Of a stretch of 64,000 nt of DNA, positions 36,001 to 43,429 are shown in pieces. The position numbers were made by a program, and so were the translations under genes. Numbering within the stretch: the first letter of the stretch is position 1; each line of letters starts with the position of its first letter. Source of the DNA: Lachnospira pectinoschiza. Its GTDB lineage: Bacteria; Bacillota; Clostridia; Lachnospirales; Lachnospiraceae. The stretch spans positions 434,001 through 498,000 of the forward strand of contig NZ_JAJCRR010000002.1 of the NCBI RefSeq assembly GCF_020564355.1, in the 5' to 3' direction. The notes below the pieces were generated by a model, which did not search any database, was not told the DNA's origin, and was given only the letters and a program-made list of their open reading frames with translations.

Positions 36001-37272
36001 AACCGCACGCAGACGGAAGTTAAGGGAAATACCACGGTCAGACTTTATTATGACAGGACGGTATGCACCGTTACCTATGACTACAGAACAAACGGCGGTA
36101 CGTCGGCGGATAAGGAAACCGTAAAGACCTACTACGGTGCGGATGCCGACATTTCCGTTGCAGCATACAAAAACGGCTGGGAACATGCCGGATGGAATAC
36201 AGAAAGTGATTCAGAAACAGGACTTACCCGGTACACCGTCACCGGAAACGTCACACTCTATGCCGTGTACCGCAAGGACATCACCGTGACATTCGTGGAC
36301 TTTGCACAGACCTATAAGAGGGAAGGCTCCATGTACAACAACGACACCTATGCCCTTATCGATGCGCCACAGTGCAGTGCCTATGGCGGATGGGAAAATG
36401 TGTCGGATGTTACGGCAGTAGGATTTAACAGCAGGGCAGACATCATCGCGGAAGGTGCTGAAAAGATGGAGGTAAAGTCCGGGGAGGAACATTTAAAAAT
36501 CCCGGACAGCATTACCTACTATACCGTGTGCCGGGCAGACGTAACACTGACCTATGAATTAAACGGCGGAACGGAAAATGACACCACAAAGCCGGTAACG
36601 AAAACCGTGTACTGCAATGCGGCTGCCCCGCAGGAAGTAAAGGGCTTTAAATTACAGCTTGGCGAAAGTGTAAAGGAATCCGTTGACCTTGACGGCTATA
36701 CCCATTCCTATGCATTTGCGATATGGGCCCAAAACAGCCCGGAGAGCGAAACACGCTTCCCATGCAATGCAGATTATGTCTTAAAGAAAAATACGGTCAT
36801 GTATGCCGTCTGGGATGAAACGGTGACACCGATTACCTACTATATCGAATTTGACGGCAATGCAGGCACTGCCGCAAGAAACGTGCCTGAAAGAATGGAA
36901 GTGCAGTATGGAGAGGAAGTCGTTCTTCCGGAGCAGAAGCCGGAAAGGACGGGATTTACCTTTATGGGATGGAATACAAGAACGGACGGACAGGGAACGG
37001 AATACCAGCCGCAGGATACGGTAAAGAACCTTACAACCGTAAACCACGCCACGGTAAAACTGTATGCCCAGTGGAAACAGCGCCGCATTATCCTTGTAAA
37101 GGCGGCATCGACCGTCTATAACGACACCATCATTAAAAGAATCCCCGGTGACGAGGAATGGTATGATTCGGTAGGGCATTTAACCATCGATGAACTGAAA
37201 AACTACCCGGATGAACTTTGCGAGCAGGTATGGCATATCGACAAGCAGGGTAATATCACACAGGTGAAATAA
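33007..37272 (+). CDS. Giant secreted protein with InlB/Flg_new repeats and a ricin-type lectin domain
   Basis: The 1421-residue protein has a signal peptide (about 1-33). Beta-rich repeats of the Listeria InlB B-repeat/Flg_new type recur at about 230-300, 560-620, 720-770, 1010-1080, 1180-1260 and 1270-1360, each ending in a GW or Y-A-x-W motif such as YVFTGW and FTFMGWN. A ricin-B beta-trefoil (about 390-540) has repeated QxW-type motifs: NAQIWDC, NIQQWAY, NQKWTL and NQQWYLW. This suggests carbohydrate binding and adhesion. No LPXTG motif or C-terminal membrane helix is seen, so the attachment mode is unclear. Start ATG 33007 follows AAAAGGAGG. Confidence 0.8.
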   Translation: MRFIKKHKKLITALTAVLLIAVSLGTYVSQTWAAYDTWNSLAYMEFRTGLGEGQHSMTDVRTYGGNYTNDVGKIYSDRSHFFDDIRLEASSRVTYTRKIRVNSGQRLTIVAAQEDTADAGGLTENAGLQFYWSVGEYDENGNIVFDGGWRGSSGTWTVGVTENGDTGYGKSGYPNGEDISTRQNKVRYVVPIFRWNNGDETVGSGSNLALKKADIPDRFHVFTMITDPFTYTFNLNGGQVNGSGSAVTMQRLGIENVSVPQTPTRNGYVFTGWKITSTGGKQAGKVYDAGQLAEMFTDGKYWSSLFEDATFEAQWVQADCFVSYMGNGADNMSDFYRSYNAAYDGNTAENFLFKRTGYTSVSGSTWEIKDQFLNLTGGRDGGGTLPSSGTLTSIRTKCGGRYQCVDISAASYADGANAQIWDCVNGNAQMYAFVFAGFEDGLPYWVIRNNATGKVLDAAIGTGIDGGNNGANIQQWAYHGGDNQKWTLQMAGDGYFYIRSKLDPNLVLDLLYGSTDNGTNLQLCNYYGGENQQWYLWDNTINLSAEWTNSNYKVDYNADGGTLLDENGNATIDTVRTYEYDKTYDFLKAKRAYTVSYETNGGTAATGEENTNAQAEFNGWNEQLDSNTTHGEVQGLYDWTIGTLNWAAYYNGNPDILNAAGNVYDTIRAIMHYRAFGISENRQFTGASYWLPSVRFKNLTANGGTVNVKADYTNGTVTLPNAEKASVEIDGKNVSYTFDGWYLDSALTNRVGGAGDTYTPAGNTTLYAKYTTRSENLIFNQKIRVRYENADGTWTSYTTIFDKDFRTGDTVDYDFGSLDTDKWVRPAVVKYTVSGQYQTEGYTTSVDIYRQTYNVTVTYDNADAFSAKSGEGTYRWGENVTASVTLSEKTAQYTYKWAGFETESRLTFRNGTSKTSNPVTFVMPEENVTLKACSASQTNEYTVTVEHYYMDTAGNYPDKPSVAEALTPYYGETLVHKTLAREIKGLSFNENKTIQENGNRTQTEVKGNTTVRLYYDRTVCTVTYDYRTNGGTSADKETVKTYYGADADISVAAYKNGWEHAGWNTESDSETGLTRYTVTGNVTLYAVYRKDITVTFVDFAQTYKREGSMYNNDTYALIDAPQCSAYGGWENVSDVTAVGFNSRADIIAEGAEKMEVKSGEEHLKIPDSITYYTVCRADVTLTYELNGGTENDTTKPVTKTVYCNAAAPQEVKGFKLQLGESVKESVDLDGYTHSYAFAIWAQNSPESETRFPCNADYVLKKNTVMYAVWDETVTPITYYIEFDGNAGTAARNVPERMEVQYGEEVVLPEQKPERTGFTFMGWNTRTDGQGTEYQPQDTVKNLTTVNHATVKLYAQWKQRRIILVKAASTVYNDTIIKRIPGDEEWYDSVGHLTIDELKNYPDELCEQVWHIDKQGNITQVK

Positions 37273-37304
37273 TTTAAAACACAGCTTTTATCTAAAAGAA
37301 CAAA

Positions 37305-37333
37305 TTGAATTAAATTTTAAAATTTGTTAAAAT
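37305..37333 (+). promoter_or_regulatory. Sigma-A promoter of the rluF-ligA operon
   Basis: TTGAAT (37305-37310), a 17-base spacer and TAAAAT (37328-37333). Confidence 0.5.
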
Positions 37334-37369
37334 ATTAAAATAGCTTGTGAAATAAGAATTGGAGAAAAC

Positions 37370-38086
37370 ATGGAAGTTCGTATTAATAAATATTTAAGCA
37401 GTGCGGGATATTGCTCCAGAAGGGAAGCAGACCGCCTGTTAGAACAGGGCAGAGTAACCATAGACGGCATTCCTGCACAAATGGGAAGTAAAGTGACAGA
37501 TGGACAGACAGTTTTTGTCGATGGAAAATCAATTATAGAAGAAGATGAAAAGATTTTGCTGGCATTTTACAAACCAACGGGAATCGTGTGTACGACAACG
37601 GCAAATCAGGGTGATAATAATATTGTTGATTATATTGGGTATCCTAAAAGAATCTACCCGGTTGGCAGGCTGGATAAAGATTCAGAAGGGTTAATTTTAA
37701 TGACAAATAACGGAGAGATGATGGATAAAATTCTCCGTTCAGCCAACGGTCACGAAAAGGAATACATTGTAACCGTAAATAAAGAGATTGATGATTCATT
37801 TATTAAGGCAATGTCTGGAGGAATATATCTGGCGGAGTTAGACAGAACAACGAAACCGTGCAAAGTAACCGCATTGGGAAAGAAAACCTTCCGCATTATC
37901 CTTACACAGGGATTAAACCGGCAGATCCGGCGTATGTGCAGTACACAGGGAAGGGAAGTTGTGCAGCTCAAAAGAATCCGTATCATGAATATTTTATTGG
38001 GAGATTTAAAGCCCGGAGAATACCGGAATGTGACAGAAGCAGAATATCAGCAGTTAAAGGAGCAGTTATATGATTCAGCAAAGTAA
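37370..38086 (+). CDS. rluF: RluF-type 23S rRNA pseudouridine synthase
   Basis: The 238-residue protein has an N-terminal S4 RNA-binding domain (residues 1-60, RINKYLSSAGYCSRREADRL). The catalytic motif is GRLDKDSEGLILMTNNG (Asp in RLDKD), followed by GLNRQIRRMCSTQG. The HEKEYIVTV and CKVTALGKKTFRI segments match RluF more closely than RsuA or RluB. In E. coli RluF modifies U2604 of 23S rRNA. It overlaps ligA by 17 bases, so the two are translationally linked. Confidence 0.85.
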   Translation: MEVRINKYLSSAGYCSRREADRLLEQGRVTIDGIPAQMGSKVTDGQTVFVDGKSIIEEDEKILLAFYKPTGIVCTTTANQGDNNIVDYIGYPKRIYPVGRLDKDSEGLILMTNNGEMMDKILRSANGHEKEYIVTVNKEIDDSFIKAMSGGIYLAELDRTTKPCKVTALGKKTFRIILTQGLNRQIRRMCSTQGREVVQLKRIRIMNILLGDLKPGEYRNVTEAEYQQLKEQLYDSAK

Positions 38087-40049
38087 AATGGACAGAATTA
38101 AAGAATTGGTAGAATTACTCAATAAGGCAGGGAAAAGCTATTATTCAGAGGGCAGGGAACTGATGTCTAATTATGAATATGATGCTTTATATGATGAATT
38201 GGGTATGCTTGAAAAAGAAACAGGTTATATTCTTTCAAATAGTCCGACCGTAAATGTCGGCTACGAGGTGCTTAGTGAACTGCCTAAAGAACGTCATGAA
38301 TCTCCAATGTTAAGTCTTGATAAGACGAAAAGTCCGGAAGCGCTGGCAGAGTGGCTTGGCAGTCAGAAAGGTCTGCTTTCATGGAAGCTGGACGGTCTGA
38401 CAATTGTATTGACCTATGACAATGGACAACTGCAAAAAGCTGTTACAAGAGGAAATGGCGAAGTAGGAGAAATTATTACCAATAATGCCAGAGTATTTAA
38501 AAATGTTCCTGTGACCATTCCTTTTAAAGGAAAACTTGTTCTGCGTGGAGAAGCGATTATTACGTATTCAGATTTTGAGCGTATTAACGAACAGATTCCG
38601 GAAGCCGATGCAAAATATAAAAATCCGAGAAATTTATGCAGCGGATCTGTCAGACAGTTAAATAATGAAATTACGGCACAGCGTAATGTCCATTTTTTTG
38701 CATTTACACTGGTATCGGCACAGGATGTTGATTTTGATAATTCCAGACAACGACAGTTTGAGTGGCTTAAAGATCAGGGGTTTTCGGTTGTTGAATATAA
38801 AATGGTTACAAAAGACACGATTTTAGACACGATAGAATGGTTTGAAAAAACAATTGTAACAAATGATTTTCCGTCAGACGGTCTGGTAATCTTATATGAT
38901 GATATTGCATATGGAGATTCTTTGGGAAGAACAGCAAAGTTTCCAAGAAATGCGATGGCGTTTAAATGGACAGATGAAACCGCAGAAACGACACTGCGAG
39001 AAATAGAATGGAGTGCTTCAAGAACCGGTCTGATTAATCCGGTTGCCGTTTTTGACCCGGTAGAGCTTGAAGGCACGCAGGTCAGTCGTGCAAGTGTGCA
39101 TAATATCAGTATTGTTGAAAGTTTAAAACTTGGTATTGGTGATCGCATTAAAGTATTTAAGGCGAATATGATTATTCCGCAGATTGCAGAAAATCTTACA
39201 CAAAGCGGTAATTTAGAGATTCCGGAAGTCTGTCCGGTATGCGGCGGGAAAACGCAGATTAAACAGGTTAATGATGTCAAAACACTTTACTGTATCAATG
39301 AAGACTGTCAGGCGAAACATGTAAAAAGTTTTGCCCATTTTGTATCAAGAGATGCATTGAATATCGATGGATTGTCAGAGGCAACACTGGAAAAATTTAT
39401 TCAGCACGGATTTTTAAAAAATTTCTGTGATTTATACCATTTGGAAAAATTCCGTGATGAAATTATTGCTTTAGACGGATTCGGGGAAAAATCCTATGAG
39501 AATCTGCTGACATCTGTTGAAAATTCAAGAAATACAACGCTGCCGAAATTTATTTACGGACTTGGCATTGCAAATGTAGGACTTTCCAATGCCAAGATGA
39601 TTGTGCAGGCATTAGGTAACGATATAGAAAAAATAATTCATGCCGGAAGACAGGAACTTGAGAAAATAGACGGCGTAGGTGCAGTCATTGCAGATACATT
39701 TGCTTCCTATTTTGAAAATGAAAAAAATAAAGAAGAATTTTATAAGCTGCTGCAGGAAATGCACATTGAAAAAGCGCCGGACAATCAGAATAATCAGATT
39801 CTTACCGGTAAAGTGTTTGTAATTACAGGTTCATTGGAACATTTTGAAAACAGAAATCAGTTAAAAGAACGCATTGAACAGCTTGGCGGCAAGGTGACCG
39901 GTTCTGTGACAGGAAAGACATCATACCTGATTAATAACGACAGCCATTCTACGTCATCTAAAAATAAGACTGCGGCAAAACTGGGAGTTCCTGTAATAAC
40001 AGAAAACGAATTCCTTGAAATGGCACCGATGAATGATGATGGCAGATGA
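38070..40049 (+). CDS. ligA: NAD+-dependent DNA ligase
   Basis: The 659-residue protein has the full LigA domain order: Ia (YYSEGRELMSNYEYDALYDE), adenylation domain with the AMP-binding lysine in SWKLDGLTIV and RGEAIITYSDF, OB fold (about 300-380), a Cys4 zinc finger (CPVCGG and CINEDC), helix-hairpin-helix repeats (ALDGFGEKSYENLL, KIDGVGAVIADTFASYF) and a C-terminal BRCT (about 575-659). It seals nicks in replication and repair. The adenylation domain lacks some usual spacing residues (SNSPTVNVGYE rather than SPTQRVG) but the lysine is intact. ATG 38070 follows AAGGAG. Confidence 0.95.
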   Translation: MIQQSKMDRIKELVELLNKAGKSYYSEGRELMSNYEYDALYDELGMLEKETGYILSNSPTVNVGYEVLSELPKERHESPMLSLDKTKSPEALAEWLGSQKGLLSWKLDGLTIVLTYDNGQLQKAVTRGNGEVGEIITNNARVFKNVPVTIPFKGKLVLRGEAIITYSDFERINEQIPEADAKYKNPRNLCSGSVRQLNNEITAQRNVHFFAFTLVSAQDVDFDNSRQRQFEWLKDQGFSVVEYKMVTKDTILDTIEWFEKTIVTNDFPSDGLVILYDDIAYGDSLGRTAKFPRNAMAFKWTDETAETTLREIEWSASRTGLINPVAVFDPVELEGTQVSRASVHNISIVESLKLGIGDRIKVFKANMIIPQIAENLTQSGNLEIPEVCPVCGGKTQIKQVNDVKTLYCINEDCQAKHVKSFAHFVSRDALNIDGLSEATLEKFIQHGFLKNFCDLYHLEKFRDEIIALDGFGEKSYENLLTSVENSRNTTLPKFIYGLGIANVGLSNAKMIVQALGNDIEKIIHAGRQELEKIDGVGAVIADTFASYFENEKNKEEFYKLLQEMHIEKAPDNQNNQILTGKVFVITGSLEHFENRNQLKERIEQLGGKVTGSVTGKTSYLINNDSHSTSSKNKTAAKLGVPVITENEFLEMAPMNDDGR

Positions 40050-40055
40050 TGACGG

Positions 40056-40084
40056 TTGCCGATAAAGAGAAAATATGCTATAGT
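40056..40084 (+). promoter_or_regulatory. Sigma-A promoter of metA
   Basis: TTGCCG (40056-40061), a 17-base spacer and TATAGT (40079-40084). The leader is only about 50 bases, too short for a SAM riboswitch. Confidence 0.65.
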
Positions 40085-40142
40085 GTGACTGCGTAAGCAC
40101 AAACCAACAGGAATAAAAGCGTTGTGCGGAAATGAGGAAATT

Positions 40143-41051
40143 ATGCCAATTAAAATACAGAGTGATTTGCCGGCAAAGGCAGAACTGGAAAATGAAAATA
40201 TATTTGTAATGGATGAACATAGAGCAATGACACAGGATTTCCGTGAATTGCAGATTTTAATTCTGAATCTGATGCCGATTAAGCAGGATACGGAATTACA
40301 GCTTCTGCGGGGACTTTCAAACACACCGTTACAGATTGATATTACTTTTCTGCAGATGGCAACACACATTTCAAAAAACACCTCAGCTTCCCATTTGAAG
40401 AAGTTTTATGAGGTATTTGAAGATATTAAACACCGCAAATTTGATGGGATGATTATTACAGGTGCACCGGTTGAAAAGATGAATTTTGATGAGGTGAATT
40501 ACTGGAAAGAATTATCTCAGATTATGGAGTGGTCTAAAACACATATTACGTCAACACTTCATATCTGCTGGGCGGCACAGGCGGGATTATATTATCATTA
40601 CGGGGTAAAAAAGGTACAGCTGGAAAAGAAGTTATCCGGAATATACCGCCATCATGTAATGAATAAAAAAGAACCGCTGGTACGTGGATTTGATGACTTT
40701 TTTATGGCACCGCATTCACGCTATACGGAGGCCTGCCGGGAGGATATTTTAAACAATCCGAAATTGAAAGTGCTGGCGGATTCAAAAGAAGCCGGAATAT
40801 ATATTGTCATGGCACAGGAAGGCAAACAGATTTTTGTAATGGGACATCCTGAATATGACCGTATGACACTGGATCAGGAGTATAAGCGGGATGTGAAAAA
40901 AGGCATTATGCCGACTTTACCGGTACATTATTATCCCGATGATGATCCGACGCAAAGACCGATATTATCATGGAGAAGCCATGCCAATAATCTATATACG
41001 AATTGGCTCAACTATTACGTATACCAAAGCACACCGTATGAGTGGCACTAA
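40143..41051 (+). CDS. metA: Homoserine O-acyltransferase (probably acetyl-CoA specific)
   Basis: The 302-residue protein begins MPIKIQSDLPAKAELENENI. It has LNLMPIKQDTE, catalytic Cys in HICWAAQAGLYYHYG, the His/Glu pair in MGHPEYDRMTLDQEY and HANNLYTNWLNYYVY. The specificity position after ITGAPV is Glu (GAPVE); in Bacillus cereus MetA this Glu marks acetyl-CoA use, whereas Gly there marks succinyl-CoA use. It acylates homoserine in methionine synthesis. ATG 40143 follows GAGGAAA. No other methionine genes are adjacent. Confidence 0.9.
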   Translation: MPIKIQSDLPAKAELENENIFVMDEHRAMTQDFRELQILILNLMPIKQDTELQLLRGLSNTPLQIDITFLQMATHISKNTSASHLKKFYEVFEDIKHRKFDGMIITGAPVEKMNFDEVNYWKELSQIMEWSKTHITSTLHICWAAQAGLYYHYGVKKVQLEKKLSGIYRHHVMNKKEPLVRGFDDFFMAPHSRYTEACREDILNNPKLKVLADSKEAGIYIVMAQEGKQIFVMGHPEYDRMTLDQEYKRDVKKGIMPTLPVHYYPDDDPTQRPILSWRSHANNLYTNWLNYYVYQSTPYEWH

Positions 41052-41071
41052 TTATAAGGGGAGGACATTCT

Positions 41072-41557
41072 ATGACAGAAAACGAAATGTTACAGGCAAT
41101 TTATTCTGATATGCAGAATATGAAAAACGATATGCAGGAAATGAAGACTGACATGCAGAATATGAAGGCAGATATGCAGAACATGAAGTCGGATATGAAA
41201 GAAATGAAGACTGATATGCAGGGTATGAAGACTGATATGCAAGGTATGAAGACTGATATGCAGGGTATGAAGACTGATATGCAAGGTACGAAGACTGATA
41301 TGCGGGGAATGAAGACTGATATGCAAGGCATGAAAACGGACATACGGGATTTAAAAGGCCGTGTATCCAGTATTGAAATGACCATTGAGAATGAAACAAA
41401 CCGCAATATCAGAATTATTGCAGAGGGACATGCCGATTTGTGCAGAAAACTGGATGAAGCATTGAAGGTAGAAAACGAAAAGGAACTCCTTCTTGTCCGG
41501 ACGAATATAATGGAAAATGATATCCGGAAGATTAAAGATAAATTAGAAATTGCTTAA
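41072..41557 (+). CDS. Heptad-repeat coiled-coil protein of unknown function
   Basis: The 161-residue protein starts at ATG 41072 after GGGGAGGA. Residues about 13-95 are eleven tandem heptads of the type DMQxMKT with hydrophobic residues (mostly Met) at a and d, predicting a long parallel coiled coil. A second helical region runs from DIRDLKGRVSSIEMTIENE to IRKIKDKLEIA. There is no signal peptide or membrane segment. It resembles the many small clostridial coiled-coil proteins of unknown role. It lies between metA and a membrane protein gene, whose ribosome site begins ten bases after its stop. Confidence 0.75.
   Translation: MTENEMLQAIYSDMQNMKNDMQEMKTDMQNMKADMQNMKSDMKEMKTDMQGMKTDMQGMKTDMQGMKTDMQGTKTDMRGMKTDMQGMKTDIRDLKGRVSSIEMTIENETNRNIRIIAEGHADLCRKLDEALKVENEKELLLVRTNIMENDIRKIKDKLEIA
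41108..41338 (+). repeat. Eleven tandem 21-bp repeats inside the coiled-coil gene
   Basis: Consensus GATATGCAGGGTATGAAGACT, 21 bp. The central units are nearly identical (0-2 differences), indicating recent expansion. A 12th, diverged unit follows at 41339-41359. Confidence 0.9.
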
Positions 41558-41579
41558 TCAGACTTTGGAGGTGCGTGCA

Positions 41580-42275
41580 TTGAGCAGTCATAAACAGACT
41601 TGGATAAAACATCTGCTGTCAGAAAAACAGATGTCTGAAGCATTTGTAAACAGTGTATTTCTGGCATTGTCCGGAGGCTTTCAGGATGCGTATACATACA
41701 ATACAAGAGATGAGGTTTTTTCAAATGCCCAGACGGGAAATGTTGTCCTGATGAGCCAGCATTTTATGAACCGGGAATGGCAGATTGGGCTGCGGTATTT
41801 GTTCCCTTTACTGGCATTTGTATTTGGGGTCTTTGTTGCAGAAAATGTACAGAACCGCTTCAAGTATGCTAAAAAAATGCACTGGCGGCAGGGAATTTTG
41901 TTGGCCGAAATAGGGATACTCGCGATTGTAGGATTTATTCCAAATGCTTATAATATGATAGCAACCGTAATGGTATCGTTTGCCTGTGCAATGCAGGTGC
42001 AGACATTCCGCAAAGTGGGTGGCTATTCTTATGCAAGCACAATGTGTATCGGAAATTTAAGAAGCGGAACAGCCGCATTGTCTTTGTATTTAAGAGATAA
42101 AAAAGCTGAACATCTGCGGCAGACCTTTTATTATTTTGGAATTATCTTTTTCTTTGCCATTGGTGCGGGCATTGGTGGTATTTTATCTGTCTGTTATGGG
42201 ATTCATGTTATCTGGATATCTTGCATATTGCTGTTTATCAGTTTTCTGCTGATGTTTTTGGAAAAATTAAGATAG
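41580..42275 (+). CDS. YoaK/DUF1275 family membrane protein
   Basis: The start is TTG 41580, eight bases after GGAGG. The 232-residue protein has six hydrophobic segments and the family landmarks LALSGGFQDAYTY, NAQTGNVVLMSQ and FACAMQVQTFRKVGG. It also has YASTMCIGNLRSG, the second TGNL-like motif. DUF1275 proteins are inner-membrane proteins of unproven transport function. It follows the coiled-coil gene closely and ends at a bidirectional terminator. Confidence 0.85.
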   Translation: MSSHKQTWIKHLLSEKQMSEAFVNSVFLALSGGFQDAYTYNTRDEVFSNAQTGNVVLMSQHFMNREWQIGLRYLFPLLAFVFGVFVAENVQNRFKYAKKMHWRQGILLAEIGILAIVGFIPNAYNMIATVMVSFACAMQVQTFRKVGGYSYASTMCIGNLRSGTAALSLYLRDKKAEHLRQTFYYFGIIFFFAIGAGIGGILSVCYGIHVIWISCILLFISFLLMFLEKLR

Positions 42276-42283
42276 TGATAGTT

Positions 42284-42326
42284 AAAAGAAGTGGGTAAGC
42301 ATAAAATGTTTACCCACTTCTTTTTA
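42284..42326. terminator. Bidirectional terminator between yoaK-like and fliD-like genes
   Basis: AAAAGAAGTGGGTAA pairs with TTACCCACTTCTTTT, with T-runs on both strands. Its right arm reaches the stop codon of the minus-strand gene. Confidence 0.85.
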
Positions 42327-43307
42327 TGCGTAGTAATCAATATTTAAATCAGATGAATCTGCCTGCACAAGACTTGAAAAAAGTTTTTCGGCATATCCTT
42401 TTATAATTGTTCCATAAGAAGATGAAGAACCAAACAGATTTTTTACATTTTCGATATTATCCGAAGAAACGGCTGTTTCGTCAAAAGAAAGTGTACCGTC
42501 ATCGGTGACTGTAATGCCGACAGGCAGAAGCTGGTTCTTTACATTCTGTGTTGCATTTTTCATAGCATTCAGATAACCGTTTTCTGTTGAATTTAAATCA
42601 GCGGAAGTATGGTTTTGCAATGTATTGTTATACTGTTCTGTATAATTTTTTAAATAGGTAACTAAGGTTTGCGCCTGCACGGATGCATAGTCTGTTAAAT
42701 ACAGATTTTTTGTGGCAGCTGCTAAGAGCTGATCAGACTGAGCCAGGGCTGTATTATCGGCAGATACAGAAATAGTGGTTGTTCCAAGTACATTCTCTGG
42801 TGTATTTAAAGCCTGCTGCGCAGCAGAAGAAATAGCTTTGGCATATTTAATGCTGTCACTTACAAAATGCTCATCTTCACCAAAAACAGCATCCAGTTTT
42901 GTGCTTGTTACATCTGAAAAATTGGTAGTATCGAATTTTAATTTATTCGTTGAAGTACGTGTAATACCAAGACTTTTTAATGAATCTTCATATTCGGAAA
43001 ACAGGCTGTCCATTTTATCCATGTACTTTGTGAGTTTCTTGGAACCGGTTATACCGGATGCGGAAGACATTAAATCATTATAGGTATTTACAAAACTTTT
43101 GATTTTATTCTGTGTACGTGCAGTAGGTCCGTCCGATGTATCAATATCTTTTAAAGAACGTAATTTATGCTTGAGTGAAGAAGCACTCTGACGGGTTTCA
43201 TCTGCATCGCTGTTGTACTTTACAATTCTTTTTGTCGATGAAAAAGCATAAGAATTGTTTGCTGTCAAATTATTTAAAATTGCCGAAGCATTAATTGTAA
43301 TAGACAT
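42324..43307 (-). CDS. FliD-like / flagellin-related protein
   Basis: The 327-residue protein is rich in Ser, Thr, Asn and Asp and has no cysteine or signal peptide, like flagellar axial proteins. The KIKSFVNTYNDLMSSASGI and MDKMDSLFSEYEDSLKSLGI stretches and the late DGTLSFDETAVSSDNIENVK followed by NLFGSSSSYGTII match the pattern of the FliD C-terminal domain (residue-poor loops between helices). The FliD N-terminal domain is missing. A sigma-D promoter lies upstream, consistent with export by or association with the flagellum. The start follows GGAG. Confidence 0.6.
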   Translation of the reverse strand: MSITINASAILNNLTANNSYAFSSTKRIVKYNSDADETRQSASSLKHKLRSLKDIDTSDGPTARTQNKIKSFVNTYNDLMSSASGITGSKKLTKYMDKMDSLFSEYEDSLKSLGITRTSTNKLKFDTTNFSDVTSTKLDAVFGEDEHFVSDSIKYAKAISSAAQQALNTPENVLGTTTISVSADNTALAQSDQLLAAATKNLYLTDYASVQAQTLVTYLKNYTEQYNNTLQNHTSADLNSTENGYLNAMKNATQNVKNQLLPVGITVTDDGTLSFDETAVSSDNIENVKNLFGSSSSYGTIIKGYAEKLFSSLVQADSSDLNIDYYA

Positions 43308-43402
43308 CTATAAACACTCCATTCTGTCAGACTGACATTTATTTTAATCGCATTTTGTTTGGTGTATTTTTGTATAAGCATTGTACCATTATACTTTTAT
43401 GT

Positions 43403-43429
43403 ATATCGGCTGAATCTCCAAAAAATTAA
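43403..43429 (-). promoter_or_regulatory. Sigma-D (flagellar) promoter of the FliD-like gene
   Basis: On the minus strand, TTAA (43429-43426), a 15-base spacer and GCCGATAT (43410-43403), a full match to the sigma-D -10. The -35 overlaps the dinB stop codon. Confidence 0.65.

Noticed and set aside
40085..40142. SAM riboswitch or T-box upstream of metA
   Set aside because: The leader is only about 50 bases and has no matching conserved segments.
41108..41338. CRISPR array
   Set aside because: The 21-bp repeats are contiguous, in frame with a coiled-coil gene and have no spacers. No CRISPR array is seen elsewhere.
41070..41406. Long antisense frames rich in Ser, Tyr, His, Ile and Phe
   Set aside because: They are mirror products of the 21-bp repeats and have no ribosome site.
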